NCBI RefSeq assembly: GCF_900626075.1
Contig: NZ_UYZY01000001.1
Coordinates: 620,001-684,000, forward strand
Length of the DNA stretch: 64,000 nucleotides
Source of the DNA: Clostridium transplantifaecale
Lineage (GTDB): Bacteria > Bacillota > Clostridia > Lachnospirales > Lachnospiraceae
Direction of reading: 5' to 3'
The position numbers and the translations under genes were made by a program. Position 1 is the stretch's first letter; every line of letters starts with the position of its first letter. The notes beneath the pieces are model-generated. The model was given only the letters and a program-made list of their open reading frames with translations. It was not told the DNA's origin and made no database searches. Shown one piece after another: positions 51,976-61,063 of the stretch.

Positions 51976-52030
51976 AAAAAAACAGGCCGGTATATCCGCA
52001 TGTCTGCAGATACCCGTCCTGTTTTTGGTT
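51976..52030 (-). terminator. Terminator of the 52087-53658 gene
   Basis: On the minus strand AACAGGACGGGTATC pairs with GATATACCGGCCTGTT, with small irregularities, followed by TTTTTAG. Confidence 0.78.
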
Positions 52031-52086
52031 TGTTTTTATTTTGTCTTTGTTTTGTTTTTTATTTTGTGTTTTATACTGTGATTTAT

Positions 52087-53658
52087 TTAGTCTCCGAGCA
52101 GGTTGATGATTCTGTAGGGGTTACGGTAATTCCACGTCGAGATTTTGATACCGCTTCTGCGGCTGGCGGCGTGTACGATTTGGCCGTTTCCGATGTACAT
52201 TGCAACGTGGTTGATGGTGCCTTTACTGTTGGTATAGAAAATCAGATCGCCCGGCTTCATGTCGCCGGATTTTATCTGTTTGCCCTGTCTTGCCTGGTCT
52301 CTGGATACACGGTTCAGCGAGATGCCGGCTACATGGCTGTATACGTATTTGACGAAACCGGAGCAGTCGGCGCCTGTGTGCGGATCGTTGCCGCCCCAGA
52401 CGTATTTGCCTCCCACAAACTGAATTGCATAGTTTACTATCTTGTTTCTGAGGGAAACGTTCTCGTCAAGCGGTGTGAATTTGATTGCCTCGGGAAGCGC
52501 ATAGCGCACGTCGACAAAGTCTGTCGATACGTAGGCTGAGGTGCTGTCCAGTTCGATTTCCACCCAGCCGTCCGTCTGTTTCAGAACGGCGTAGCGCTCG
52601 TTGTTGGAAATCTGGGTCCAGATCTGGGAATCCGTGGAAGGTTCCGTCCTGACGTTCAGACGGTCCGTTGAAACAATAGCCATCAGTTCGGCAACGTTCA
52701 TCGCCTCGTCCTTTGCAGCCCCTCCCGTCAGGATATATTCTGCTTTAACATATCCGGTAACTGGACCGGAATGAATCTTGTACCACTGGCCGTCCTCCGT
52801 TGTCTCAAGGATTTCACCGGCCGACTTACTCGTCATCTTACCGATGATCTTTCCGTCTTCGCTTGGTTCCTCCCTGACGTTTAAATAATTGTCAACGCTG
52901 GAAATACCGATATTCTTATAGAGGTTTAAGACCATGGACTTCATGTCCAGTTTCCTGGCCTCGTTCAGTGCATATTTCTTTTCTGAATACTCGGAGGAAA
53001 TATAGCCGGAAGGAATCTTATACCAGCCGTCGCCGTTGTCCTCTTCAATTATATACCGTTCATTCTTCAGAGCCTGTCCCACCGCGTCCGATTCTATGGA
53101 AGGTTCTTTTCTGATATTCAATGCATCCACTGTGATAATGGCTCTCGGCACAACGAGTTCCTCCGCCTTTGCCTTCGCTTCGTCACCGGTTAAGACAAAT
53201 TCGGAACTGATGTAGCCTGTCAGGCCGCCGGAACTTATCTGGTACCAGCCCTCAGTCGAGTCGTCCAGAATCTCGCAGGCGCTGTCTCCCTGCAGTTTTC
53301 CAATGACATTGGCATCCGTGCTGGCGCTCTCACGCATATTCAGATACCCCGTTACCTGGACGATACCAAGTCTTGTGTAAGAGTCAATGACCGCCTTCTT
53401 TTCGTTTGCCTCCGCAGCCCTGGATGCTTCCTCCGGGCTTTCGGCAGACTCACTTGAAGAAACGTTCACATCCCCTGTTTTTCCCGGTTTTCCGCCCGCC
53501 TCTTTATTACGAAGTTTCATTCCGGCAAATACGGCGATTCCAATGACAACGGCAACTCCCGCTGCGATCAGAGCGTATTTTTTATAATCTCCCCGATTTC
53601 TCTTTTTCCTGGCTCTGTTCAGGGAAGCCAGGTAATCATTATCTTTTTGTTTGAACAT
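52087..53658 (-). CDS. SH3-repeat NlpC/P60 cell-wall hydrolase (paralogue 2)
   Basis: A 523-residue paralogue of the preceding protein with the same plan: basic N-terminus, one transmembrane helix (28-46), four SH3 domains, and a C-terminal NlpC/P60 domain with Cys in 'TGADCSGFVKYVYS' and His in 'GTINHVAMYIGNGQ'. It lacks the SSGNKG linker. SH3 domains 1, 3 and 4 are nearly identical between the two proteins, whereas domain 2 and the catalytic domains have drifted. GGAG precedes the ATG. No c-di-AMP (ydaO) riboswitch is visible upstream; the 268-bp gap 53659-53926 is AT-rich with one terminator. Confidence 0.93.
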   Translation of the reverse strand: MFKQKDNDYLASLNRARKKRNRGDYKKYALIAAGVAVVIGIAVFAGMKLRNKEAGGKPGKTGDVNVSSSESAESPEEASRAAEANEKKAVIDSYTRLGIVQVTGYLNMRESASTDANVIGKLQGDSACEILDDSTEGWYQISSGGLTGYISSEFVLTGDEAKAKAEELVVPRAIITVDALNIRKEPSIESDAVGQALKNERYIIEEDNGDGWYKIPSGYISSEYSEKKYALNEARKLDMKSMVLNLYKNIGISSVDNYLNVREEPSEDGKIIGKMTSKSAGEILETTEDGQWYKIHSGPVTGYVKAEYILTGGAAKDEAMNVAELMAIVSTDRLNVRTEPSTDSQIWTQISNNERYAVLKQTDGWVEIELDSTSAYVSTDFVDVRYALPEAIKFTPLDENVSLRNKIVNYAIQFVGGKYVWGGNDPHTGADCSGFVKYVYSHVAGISLNRVSRDQARQGKQIKSGDMKPGDLIFYTNSKGTINHVAMYIGNGQIVHAASRRSGIKISTWNYRNPYRIINLLGD

Positions 53659-53871
53659 GCGGTAATCTCTCCAATTTGTTTTTTATTAAAAACTGTATAA
53701 TATTCTAAAATTTTCCTGCGATTGGCGCGTAATTCTTATTTTATCATAAATGAAGGTAAATGCCAATAAAGTTGGCTCCCTGTAAATGTAAATTTTCTTT
53801 TACAAATATTAACAAATTGTGAAGTTTTATCCATTTTCTCAAAAAAAACTTTCTGTTGCCCTATAAAAGCA

Positions 53872-53918
53872 AAAAAATACGGATACCGGAAAAAATAATT
53901 TTCCACCGGTATCCGCGT
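53872..53918 (-). terminator. Terminator of the ABC importer operon
   Basis: GCGGATACCGGTGG pairs with CCGGTATCCGT and is followed on the minus strand by seven U. It lies 10 bp after the ATPase stop. Confidence 0.87.
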
Positions 53919-53926
53919 GATTTCTT

Positions 53927-54724
53927 CTATTTTGCCAGCATCATTCTGTCGTTTGCAAACTCTTCTCCGCTGGCCGTCTCAAATTTCTCAAGAAGGTCTT
54001 CGACTTCCAGGTTCTTCTTCTCTTCGCCTGCCACATCGTAAATGATTCTGCCTTCGTGCATCATAATCAGGCGGTTGCCGATCTGGATGGCGTCTTTCAT
54101 GTTATGGGTGACCATGAGGGCGGTCAGGCTCTGTTCATTGACGATCTTCTCGGTCAGATCAAGCACCTTCCTGGCCGTCTTCGGATCGAGGGCCGCCGTA
54201 TGTTCATCCAGCAGAAGAAGCTTCGGTTTCTGGAGCGTTGCCATCAAAAGGGTCAGCGCCTGCCTCTGTCCTCCGGAAAGAAGTCCCACTTTACTGGTCA
54301 TCCTTGTCTGAAGTCCCAGATCGAGCTGGGCCAGGGCCTGCCTGTAGTAATCTTTTTCATTATTTTTAATTCCCCAGCTGAGGCCTCTTACTTTGCCTCT
54401 TCTGAGAGCCATGGCCAGATTTTCCTGAATCTCCATATTAGCCGCCGTGCCTCTCATCGGATCCTGGAAAACTCTTCCAATATATTTTGCCCTCTTATGT
54501 TCCGGCTGTCTTGAAATATTGATTCCATCGATGACAATCTTGCCGCTGTCTATAGGATATACGCCTGCCACCATATTCAGCATTGTAGATTTACCGGCCC
54601 CGTTTCCGCCGATGATTGTAACGAAATCCCCGGGATCCAGATGAAGATTGATGCCGTTCAGCGCTTTTTTTTCATTAATTGTGCCTTTGTTAAATGTTTT
54701 CTTTACATTCGTGATTGTTAACAT
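53927..54724 (-). CDS. ABC importer ATP-binding protein
   Basis: A 265-residue ABC ATPase: Walker A 'GGNGAGKSTMLNMV' (about 38-51), signature 'LLSGGQRQALTLLMATLQKP', Walker B 'LLLLDEHTAALD' and H-loop 'MVTHNMKDA'. The Walker B glutamate-histidine pair and the signature are those of ATPases that partner DUF534-type (ABC_sub_bind) receptors, often annotated as tryptophan/tyrosine or unknown amino-acid importers. It overlaps the permease gene by 7 bp. Confidence 0.92.
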   Translation of the reverse strand: MLTITNVKKTFNKGTINEKKALNGINLHLDPGDFVTIIGGNGAGKSTMLNMVAGVYPIDSGKIVIDGINISRQPEHKRAKYIGRVFQDPMRGTAANMEIQENLAMALRRGKVRGLSWGIKNNEKDYYRQALAQLDLGLQTRMTSKVGLLSGGQRQALTLLMATLQKPKLLLLDEHTAALDPKTARKVLDLTEKIVNEQSLTALMVTHNMKDAIQIGNRLIMMHEGRIIYDVAGEEKKNLEVEDLLEKFETASGEEFANDRMMLAK

Positions 54725-55641
54725 TCTTCTTCATCTCCTTCCGAGTATTCTTTTCTCAGCCTGTACTTGGCAAGAACGACCGGGAAGCTGAGAGCCAGCG
54801 CAACAATAATTGCGGAGAGCAGCTTCATGTCATTGGCATCCAGGCCCATCCTGAGCACGAGGGCACGGATTACAAAATAAACGATGGAACCCACGACAAC
54901 CGAGGTCAGTTTCCAATAGAAAGAAGTCAGGCGTCCCATCAGGACTTCACCGATTACAATCGATGCCAGGCCGATTACGATGGCGCCGGTTCCCAGGTTG
55001 ATATCTCCGTATTTCTGGCTCTGGCATACGAGAGCACCGGAAAGACCGACAAGGCCGTTGCTCAGGGTAAGCGCCAGGAGTTTTGTCATCTTTGTGTTAA
55101 CACCCAGGGCGCGGACCATATCTTCGTTGTTGCCTGTCGCACGCAGGGCACTGCCGATCTCGGTACCGAAGAACCAGTACAGGAACAGGATGATAATAAT
55201 CGCCGCAATAATACCGATAATCATGGATGCCTGGGACTGGGTCAGTCCCGTCATCTTAACAAACTTGCTGATCAGTGTTTCCACTTTCAGAAGGGGAATG
55301 TTACTCTTCCCTCCCATCAGCCTTAAGTTGATGGACCACAGGGAAATCTGTGTCAGAATTCCTGCGAGGATAGCCGGAATCTCAAAGAAAGTGTGAAGAA
55401 TGCCTGTCACGGCTCCGGCGGCCAGACCGGCCATAGCTGAAACCAGCAGTGCGACAACCGGATCAACCCGCTTGTTCACAACCAGCACAGCGCAGACACA
55501 GGCGCCCAGCGCAAAACTTCCGTCAACGGTCAAATCCGCAATGTCCATCAGACGGTACGTAATATAAACACCCAAAACCATGATCCCCCAGAGAACGCCC
55601 TGTGCCACGGCGCCCTGAAGGGAAGCTAACAAACCACTCAT
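54718..55641 (-). CDS. ABC importer permease
   Basis: A 307-residue permease of the branched-chain-type (BPD_transp_2, PF02653) with about eight to nine hydrophobic segments. 'LWGIMVLGVYITYRLMDIADLTVDGSF' opens it (ends quoted: LWGIMVLGVY and DLTVDGSF), and 'RALGVNTKMTKLLALTLSNG' is the coupling-loop region. AGGA precedes the ATG. A hairpin separates it from the receptor gene. Confidence 0.9.
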   Translation of the reverse strand: MSGLLASLQGAVAQGVLWGIMVLGVYITYRLMDIADLTVDGSFALGACVCAVLVVNKRVDPVVALLVSAMAGLAAGAVTGILHTFFEIPAILAGILTQISLWSINLRLMGGKSNIPLLKVETLISKFVKMTGLTQSQASMIIGIIAAIIIILFLYWFFGTEIGSALRATGNNEDMVRALGVNTKMTKLLALTLSNGLVGLSGALVCQSQKYGDINLGTGAIVIGLASIVIGEVLMGRLTSFYWKLTSVVVGSIVYFVIRALVLRMGLDANDMKLLSAIIVALALSFPVVLAKYRLRKEYSEGDEEEC

Positions 55642-55708
55642 CTGCTATTTCCTCCAATAACTTTTCTAAAATACCTTTATCAGGTGTAGATACCGCATAT
55701 CCCATATT

Positions 55709-55740
55709 AAGGGGACCGCTTACCAAAAAGCTGTCCCCTT
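55709..55740 (-). other. Intercistronic hairpin between receptor and permease genes
   Basis: AAGGGGACCGCT pairs with AGCTGTCCCCTT (one mismatch) with no U-tract. Like the hairpin between tctC and tctB, it may favour excess receptor by mRNA processing or protection. Confidence 0.55.
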
Positions 55741-55761
55741 GTAAACGATAACCTAAATTAA

Positions 55762-56790
55762 TTATTTAATGTTGGATACATCGATGCCCAGTTCAGCAGC
55801 CGTATCCTCATTGACCTTCAGAGCACATTTGGAAGCATCCAGGTAGCCAATTGGCATTTCTTTGATGTCTGCGCCCTTTGTAAGGATTTCCACGGCCTGC
55901 TCGCCTGCCATGTAGCCCAACTGATAGTAATCAATACCGTATGTAGCAAGTCCGCCTGCGTCTACCATACCTTCCTCACCGCAGATTACCGGAATCTTGT
56001 TCTCTGTGGCAACCATGGATACGGTTGTCATACCGGCTGCGATCATGTTGTCGGTTGGTGCATAGATACAGTCAACATTGCCTACCATGGATTCTACTAC
56101 GGTCTGGATCTCGTTGGAGCTGGAAACCGTATAATCTTTATATGCAATACCTGCCGATTCAAGCGCTTCTTTCGCCATATCGATCTGAAGCACGGAGTTG
56201 GACTCTGCGGAACAGTAAAGAAGTCCTACGCTCTTGACATCAGGCATAATCTTCTGCATTAAGTCCATCTGCTCTTTTACCGGTGTTAAGTCGGATGTTC
56301 CTGATACGTTGCAGTTCGGCTTTTCATTGCTTTCAACAAGACCGGATGCCGCCGGGTCCGTTACTGCGCTGCAGAGGATCGGGATGGTCTCCGTAACGCC
56401 TGCAACTGCCTGTGCCGCCGGTGTGGCAATAGCAAAAATCAGGTCGTTGCCGTTGTTGACAAGAGTCTCGGCAATAGTCTGGCATGCGGACTGATCGCCA
56501 GAAGCGTTCTGCTGATCAATATTACAGTCAAGGCCTGCGTCCTTAAGGGCTGCCACAAAACCTTCGTTCGTCTTATCGAGGGCTGCGTGCTGTGTCAGCT
56601 GGATGATGCCGATTTTATAAGTCTTTCCGCTGGCAGCCGCCTCTGTAGTAGCTTCGGCCGCTTCCGTGGATGCAGCTTCGCTCTCCGGAGCTTTCGTCGT
56701 CTCCGGCTCTGATTTGGAACCGCAGGCTGTCATTGATGCAGCCATCAGTCCTGCCATAACAAGCGCCATAATTTTCTTTGTTTTTTTCAT
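55762..56790 (-). CDS. ABC importer substrate-binding lipoprotein (DUF534/ABC_sub_bind family)
   Basis: A 342-residue receptor. The lipoprotein signal peptide has its lipobox cysteine near residue 22 ('AASMTACGSKSEPE'), followed by a Thr/Glu/Ala-rich linker. The core 'KIGIIQLTQHAALDKTNEGF' and 'ATPAAQAVAGVTETIPILCSAV' are typical of PF04392 proteins, which bind amino acids or similar small molecules. Start 56790 follows AGGAGGAG at 6 bases; the longer frame to 56838 is not preferred. First gene of the three-gene importer. The ligand is unknown. Confidence 0.92.
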   Translation of the reverse strand: MKKTKKIMALVMAGLMAASMTACGSKSEPETTKAPESEAASTEAAEATTEAAASGKTYKIGIIQLTQHAALDKTNEGFVAALKDAGLDCNIDQQNASGDQSACQTIAETLVNNGNDLIFAIATPAAQAVAGVTETIPILCSAVTDPAASGLVESNEKPNCNVSGTSDLTPVKEQMDLMQKIMPDVKSVGLLYCSAESNSVLQIDMAKEALESAGIAYKDYTVSSSNEIQTVVESMVGNVDCIYAPTDNMIAAGMTTVSMVATENKIPVICGEEGMVDAGGLATYGIDYYQLGYMAGEQAVEILTKGADIKEMPIGYLDASKCALKVNEDTAAELGIDVSNIK

Positions 56791-56984
56791 AGTCTCTCCT
56801 CCTGTTATTTGTTGCAGCCCCATATTGCATATAGGCAAAAACCTTCTTACATGGACTGTAACGTATGATTCAATTTCTTATCCAGACTGGAATTAAAACT
56901 TATCATACTACACTTTTTGCCCGGAGTCAATTTCATTTGTTTAAATTCCTAAAAAATCAACGTATTAAAGTGCAAAAGGTGGGG

Positions 56985-57125
56985 ATTGAGGAGGGAGAAC
57001 GCCGCCGGGACGGCCGGGGGGGGCGTCCCGGCCACTACATTTCCCTGGCATTTGTCAAAAGAAACAAACAGCCCCTGATGATAACGGACAGCGACTGAGC
57101 CTTTTGCGGTCTTCAGTCCCGTCTG
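56985..57125. repeat. Hairpin-repeat composite remnant (locus 6)
   Basis: In the 360-bp gap upstream of the receptor gene lie pieces of the repeat composite: 'GAGAACGCCGCCGGGACGGC' (inverse of the right flank), 'CCCGGCCACTACA' (spacer start) and a lone GTCTTCAGTCCC (57110-57121). No complete unit remains. The rest of the gap is AT-rich leader. Confidence 0.6.
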
Positions 57126-57150
57126 CCATCTTTCAGAGGCATCTTTCTTC

Positions 57151-58554
57151 TTACCGTGTGTCTTCCGCAATAGGGAGGCGTACGGTAAATGTACTTCCTT
57201 TTCCGATTTCCGATTCCACCCGGACCGTGCCGTGGTAGAAATTTACGACGTGCTTGACAATAGCAAGTCCCAGGCCGGTGCCGCCCTGTTTTCGGCTGCG
57301 TCCTTTATCTACACGGTAGAAGCGCTCGAATATGCGGTTCAGGCTTTCGCTGGGGATTCCTACGCCGCTGTCTTTTACGATCAAGACCATATCCGTATTT
57401 TCGCGGCGCACTTCGACCCAGACTTCACCGCCCGGATTGTTGTATTTCACCGCGTTTCCTATCAGATTCATGCAGAGTTCCGTCATCTGTCTCAGATCCG
57501 CCCTGATAGTGAAGGAATTGAGGCGCTTATGGATGAAAACATTGCGCTCCGCCGCCTGGGTGGCCAGCGAGGCGATTGCTTCTTCCAGAAGCTCCGCCGC
57601 CTGAATCTTTATAATGTCTGTTTTGGCCCCCCGCGACTCCAGCCTCGATATCATCAGGATGTCATCCACAAGACTCGCCATTCTCATGGCCTCTTTCTTG
57701 ATGCGTTTCATGAAATCCTGGGTAGTCTCCTCGTTCAGGGACATACCGCTCTCCAGAAGTTCCACATAACCCCGGATCGACGTGATCGGCGTCTTCAGTT
57801 CATGGGAAGCATTGCTGAAAAATTCCTGGCGTATCTGTTTTTCCTGCTCCAGACGTTCCAGGTATTTCTTTACATTCTGTGACATCTTTGTCGTCGTGTC
57901 CGCAATTACATTGATTTCCTGATACGGGCATCTTTCAAAATGAAAATCCGCATAGTCGCCGTCCACCTTAAGCATCTCTTTTGAGATATCCTTCAGGGGT
58001 TTGGTGATGGACTGGGAAAACCGTTCCGCCTCCATGGTCGAGACAATGAATGCAATAGCAAAGCTGAGCAGCACGGCGGGCAGGAGCATCAGCAGGTATT
58101 CCTGCATTCCGGAATAGGGCGAAGCCAGGCGCAGTATGTATTCGCCGTCCGCCGACATTCTGGCCACATAGAGCATCTGGGCTCCGAGCGTTTCCGATTT
58201 TCTGATGGAATGGCCGCTTCCGTAACGGAGCGCCTCCTTCACTTCCTCGCGTTCCATGTGGTTTTCCATGGCCGCGGCATTGCTGATTTCGGTGTCTACC
58301 TCAACGCTGCCGTCCCGCTTTACAACGGTAAAACGGCTCTGGTTGGCATCGGCCACCGTTTTGAGCTTTTCCGTCTGCTTTGTCAGATCTTCGGAATAGT
58401 CAAAGAGATTATCCACCGTCTCCAGGGCGAACATCATATTGGAGCGCGTCTTTTTCAGGAGCACGCTGCTGGTTACCACATAAAAAATGAATGTGTTTAA
58501 AGCAAGAGCCACAAATAATAACTGGATGAATTTTATAAATATGGCTTTACGCAT
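57151..58554 (-). CDS. Sensor histidine kinase (PhoR-like)
   Basis: A 467-residue membrane histidine kinase. Two transmembrane helices (~8-28 and ~155-175) enclose an extracellular sensor domain; a HAMP-like linker follows. The phosphorylated histidine is in 'FFSNASHELKTPITSIRGYV', and the ATP-binding N, G1 and G2 boxes are 'MNLIGNAVKYNN', 'VKDSGVGIP' and 'GGTGLGLAIVKHVV'. The gene follows a response regulator and a Na/Pi symporter gene in one operon, which points to phosphate sensing. In Firmicutes PhoR usually has an extracytoplasmic PAS-like fold; this domain I cannot assign. Confidence 0.92.
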   Translation of the reverse strand: MRKAIFIKFIQLLFVALALNTFIFYVVTSSVLLKKTRSNMMFALETVDNLFDYSEDLTKQTEKLKTVADANQSRFTVVKRDGSVEVDTEISNAAAMENHMEREEVKEALRYGSGHSIRKSETLGAQMLYVARMSADGEYILRLASPYSGMQEYLLMLLPAVLLSFAIAFIVSTMEAERFSQSITKPLKDISKEMLKVDGDYADFHFERCPYQEINVIADTTTKMSQNVKKYLERLEQEKQIRQEFFSNASHELKTPITSIRGYVELLESGMSLNEETTQDFMKRIKKEAMRMASLVDDILMISRLESRGAKTDIIKIQAAELLEEAIASLATQAAERNVFIHKRLNSFTIRADLRQMTELCMNLIGNAVKYNNPGGEVWVEVRRENTDMVLIVKDSGVGIPSESLNRIFERFYRVDKGRSRKQGGTGLGLAIVKHVVNFYHGTVRVESEIGKGSTFTVRLPIAEDTR

Positions 58555-58579
58555 AATCCCTTTCCCTTCCTGTCCTGAC

Positions 58580-59299
58580 CTATTCTTTTTCTTTCAGGAA
58601 ACGGTATCCCACGCCTCTCACAGTCTTAATCTGCTGGCCGGCAGCCTTTAATTTCTGTCTCAGAGTTTTAATATGCATATCGAGCGTTCTCGTCTCACCA
58701 TCGTAATCATATCCCCAGATATTGTCGAGAAGTTCATCCCGGGTCACTACGCGGTTCATATGTTCCATCAGATAGCTGAGCAGTTCAAATTCCTTTAATG
58801 TAAGTTCGGCCTTCTCTCCGCAGGCAACAACTTCCCTTGTCTCCTTATCGATCTTTACATCACCGGCCGCCATGCAGGCGCTCTCTTCCCGGAGCGAACC
58901 GGTACGTTTGAGCAGGTTTCTGACACGGGCGGACAGTTCCAGGATTCCGAACGGTTTTGTCATATAATCATCAGCCCCATTATCGAGCCCTGTTACAATG
59001 TCTGTCTCCCGGTCTTTTGCGGTCAGCATCAGAATCTGCGTGCCTTTAAGCGGCTCCATCTCCCTCACCTTTTTAATTGCCGCCATCCCGTCCATTCCCG
59101 GCAGCATCCAGTCGAAAACAAACATGGACGGCAGTTCCCGGTATGCTTCTTTCCCGCGCTTTATGATACTGCCCAGACGGTCCAGAGCTTCCTCCGCCGT
59201 CTCAAATCCCTCCGGGCGGTATCCAAAGTTCTTTAATGCAACACAGATCAGGTTCCTGATATTTTCATCGTCTTCCACTACATAGATTAAATGCATCAT
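58580..59299 (-). CDS. Response regulator, OmpR/PhoB family
   Basis: A 239-residue response regulator. The receiver domain has the acidic pair in 'VVEDDENIRN', the phospho-acceptor Asp in 'FVFDWMLPGMDG' and Lys in 'YMTKPFGI'. The C-terminal winged helix carries 'ELTLKEFELLSYLMEHMNRV' and 'VRGVGYRF'. Its start overlaps the symporter stop (ATGA). The kinase gene follows by 25 bp. The insertion between the beta-2 and beta-3 strands (~40-50) is slightly longer than usual. Likely regulator of the phosphate box upstream of the operon. Confidence 0.94.
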   Translation of the reverse strand: MMHLIYVVEDDENIRNLICVALKNFGYRPEGFETAEEALDRLGSIIKRGKEAYRELPSMFVFDWMLPGMDGMAAIKKVREMEPLKGTQILMLTAKDRETDIVTGLDNGADDYMTKPFGILELSARVRNLLKRTGSLREESACMAAGDVKIDKETREVVACGEKAELTLKEFELLSYLMEHMNRVVTRDELLDNIWGYDYDGETRTLDMHIKTLRQKLKAAGQQIKTVRGVGYRFLKEKE

Positions 59300-60957
59300 T
59301 GTATCTCTTCCTTTACATATCCTGCTACGTTCATCGCGTGATCGGCAATTCGTTCATAGTTGGCAATGGCATCGAGGAAAATGACTCCGCTCTCCACCGT
59401 ACATTCGCTGTTTGACAGACGGTCCATATGGTTTTCGCGCAGCTCTTCCTCCAGGTTATCCACCGTCTCCTCCCACCTGGCGGTCTGGCGGATCTTCACC
59501 ATCTCCTTCTCCTCCTTCGCCTCAATGGAGAACTCCACGGCTTTAATGGCCGCATCCGAGATTTCCCTTAACTCGTTCAGCCCCGTTTCTGTAAAAACGC
59601 AGTTGGTGTCCATTCTCTTTCTGGCCAGCTCGGCCAGGTTTTCCGAATGATCCCCGATCCGCTCCAGGTTTCCGATCGTATAGTACATATTTTTGACCAA
59701 CAGATGCTGATCGTCATTCAGTGAAAGGTTGTTAATCTTCAGCAGGTATTCCGTCAGGATTTTCTCCATCCGGTCAATTGTCTCCTCATTTTCAAAAACT
59801 TCTTTGCAGAATGCCTCGTTCTTTTCCAGCAGGGCCGCTGTCGCTATTTTTACATTAGCTAACGCAATTCTGGCCATGTTGATAATCTCGTGGCCGGCAT
59901 TTTCAATCGCAAAAGACGGGGATTCCAGGATTCTCTCATCCAGATGGCGGAGCATATCCGTCTCCACCGTGGAGGCTGCCTTTTCCGTGCCCTTATCTCT
60001 CACCAGAATGTCGGACGCCTTAACAAGCAGCCCGGCAAACGGGAAGAGAATAATTGTATTAGAAACGTTGAAAATCGTATGGAATACGGAGATACCGACA
60101 CTGTCCGCCGGAGCCGCCGCAAATGCCGGGTTGGCAATAAATATAAAGAACAGGAGGAAACCGAAAATAACGGTTCCGAATACGTTGAACAGCAGATGAA
60201 TCACAGCCGCCCTTTTTGCAGTGCGGCTGGTGCCGATGCATGATAAAAGCGCCGTCACACACGTTCCGATATTTTGGCCGAGCGTAATAAAAATGGCCGA
60301 CTGCCAATTGACCATGCCGTTGATTGCAAGGGTCTGCAGAATTCCCACGGACGCTGAACTGCTCTGGATAATAGCCGTAACGGCAAGACCGGTCAGAATG
60401 CCGAGAAACGGATTTTTTCCAAGTACCCTGAATGCCTCCGAAAAGATTGGGGCATCCTTGTACGGTTTGATGGCTCCGGACATGAATGAAAGTCCGATAA
60501 AAAGGAGTGCAAAACCGATTAGGATTTCCGCTCCCTCTTTTTTCTTATGGTTTTTGGCAAAGAGTGTGATAAATGCGCCTATTCCAAAAAGAACCGGGGC
60601 GAAAAATTCCGGTTTTAACACCTCTCCCCATTCGCTCATCGAAACAATCCAGCTCGTTACCGTCGTACCGATATTGGCTCCCATGATGATTCCGGTCGCC
60701 TGGATCAGGTTGATAATCCCGGCATTGACGAAACCGACTACCATAACGGTGGTAGCGGAACTGCTCTGAATAATCGCGGTTACGCCGGCGCCCACCAGGA
60801 CACCGAGAAGCCGGTTCGTTGTAAGAATTCCAAGCAGCTTCTGCAGCCTGTTCCCGGCAAATTTCTGAAGTCCGTCAGCCATGGCCCCCATACCGTAGAG
60901 GAACATGCCAAGACCCCCGACAAACTGAAAAATCATCCCTAAATCTGTGATTGACAT
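59296..60957 (-). CDS. nptA: Na+/phosphate cotransporter with C-terminal PhoU-like domain
   Basis: A 553-residue NptA/PhoU-domain protein. The membrane half has the duplicated family motif 'IQSSSATTVMVVGFVNAGI' and 'IQSSSASVGILQTLAINGM', each contributing to the Na/Pi path. The cytoplasmic half (~345-545) is PhoU-like helical ('NMYYTIGNLERIGDHSENLA'). ATG 60957 is chosen because GGGAG lies 8 bases upstream; ATG 60975 lacks this. It is first of an operon with a PhoB/PhoR-like pair and has PHO-box-like repeats upstream. Confidence 0.93.
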   Translation of the reverse strand: MSITDLGMIFQFVGGLGMFLYGMGAMADGLQKFAGNRLQKLLGILTTNRLLGVLVGAGVTAIIQSSSATTVMVVGFVNAGIINLIQATGIIMGANIGTTVTSWIVSMSEWGEVLKPEFFAPVLFGIGAFITLFAKNHKKKEGAEILIGFALLFIGLSFMSGAIKPYKDAPIFSEAFRVLGKNPFLGILTGLAVTAIIQSSSASVGILQTLAINGMVNWQSAIFITLGQNIGTCVTALLSCIGTSRTAKRAAVIHLLFNVFGTVIFGFLLFFIFIANPAFAAAPADSVGISVFHTIFNVSNTIILFPFAGLLVKASDILVRDKGTEKAASTVETDMLRHLDERILESPSFAIENAGHEIINMARIALANVKIATAALLEKNEAFCKEVFENEETIDRMEKILTEYLLKINNLSLNDDQHLLVKNMYYTIGNLERIGDHSENLAELARKRMDTNCVFTETGLNELREISDAAIKAVEFSIEAKEEKEMVKIRQTARWEETVDNLEEELRENHMDRLSNSECTVESGVIFLDAIANYERIADHAMNVAGYVKEEIQ

Positions 60958-61017
60958 ACAATTTTCTCCCATCATATCATCTTTTATCTTAATTAGTATG
61001 TCATCACTATATCAAAT

Positions 61018-61062
61018 CTATGTAAAGTCAAAATCATGTGAATGTAAAATCAACGTAAAATA
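61018..61062 (-). promoter_or_regulatory. PHO-box-like direct repeats upstream of nptA
   Basis: On the minus strand the half-site TTTAC(A/G) occurs with its sites starting 11 and 22 bp apart (complementary TGTAAA at 61021 and 61043, CGTAAA at 61054), with a weaker fourth position at 61032. Tandem TT(A/T)ACA sites at 11-bp steps are the known binding pattern of PhoP in Firmicutes. Confidence 0.6.
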
Positions 61063-61063
61063 T

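Larger units (their letters stand above)
51421..51977. mobile_element. Decayed hairpin-repeat composite (locus 5)
   Basis: Most of the 788-bp gap between the two wall-hydrolase genes. Left flank ('AAAAATTAGGACGCTGGGGG'), a complete plus unit, a spacer with the conserved 'TGTCGCGGCC' block, a worn minus unit, and a right flank 'GTTGGCGTCCTCAC' that stops at the terminator of the next gene. It has diverged more than loci 1-3. Confidence 0.6.
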
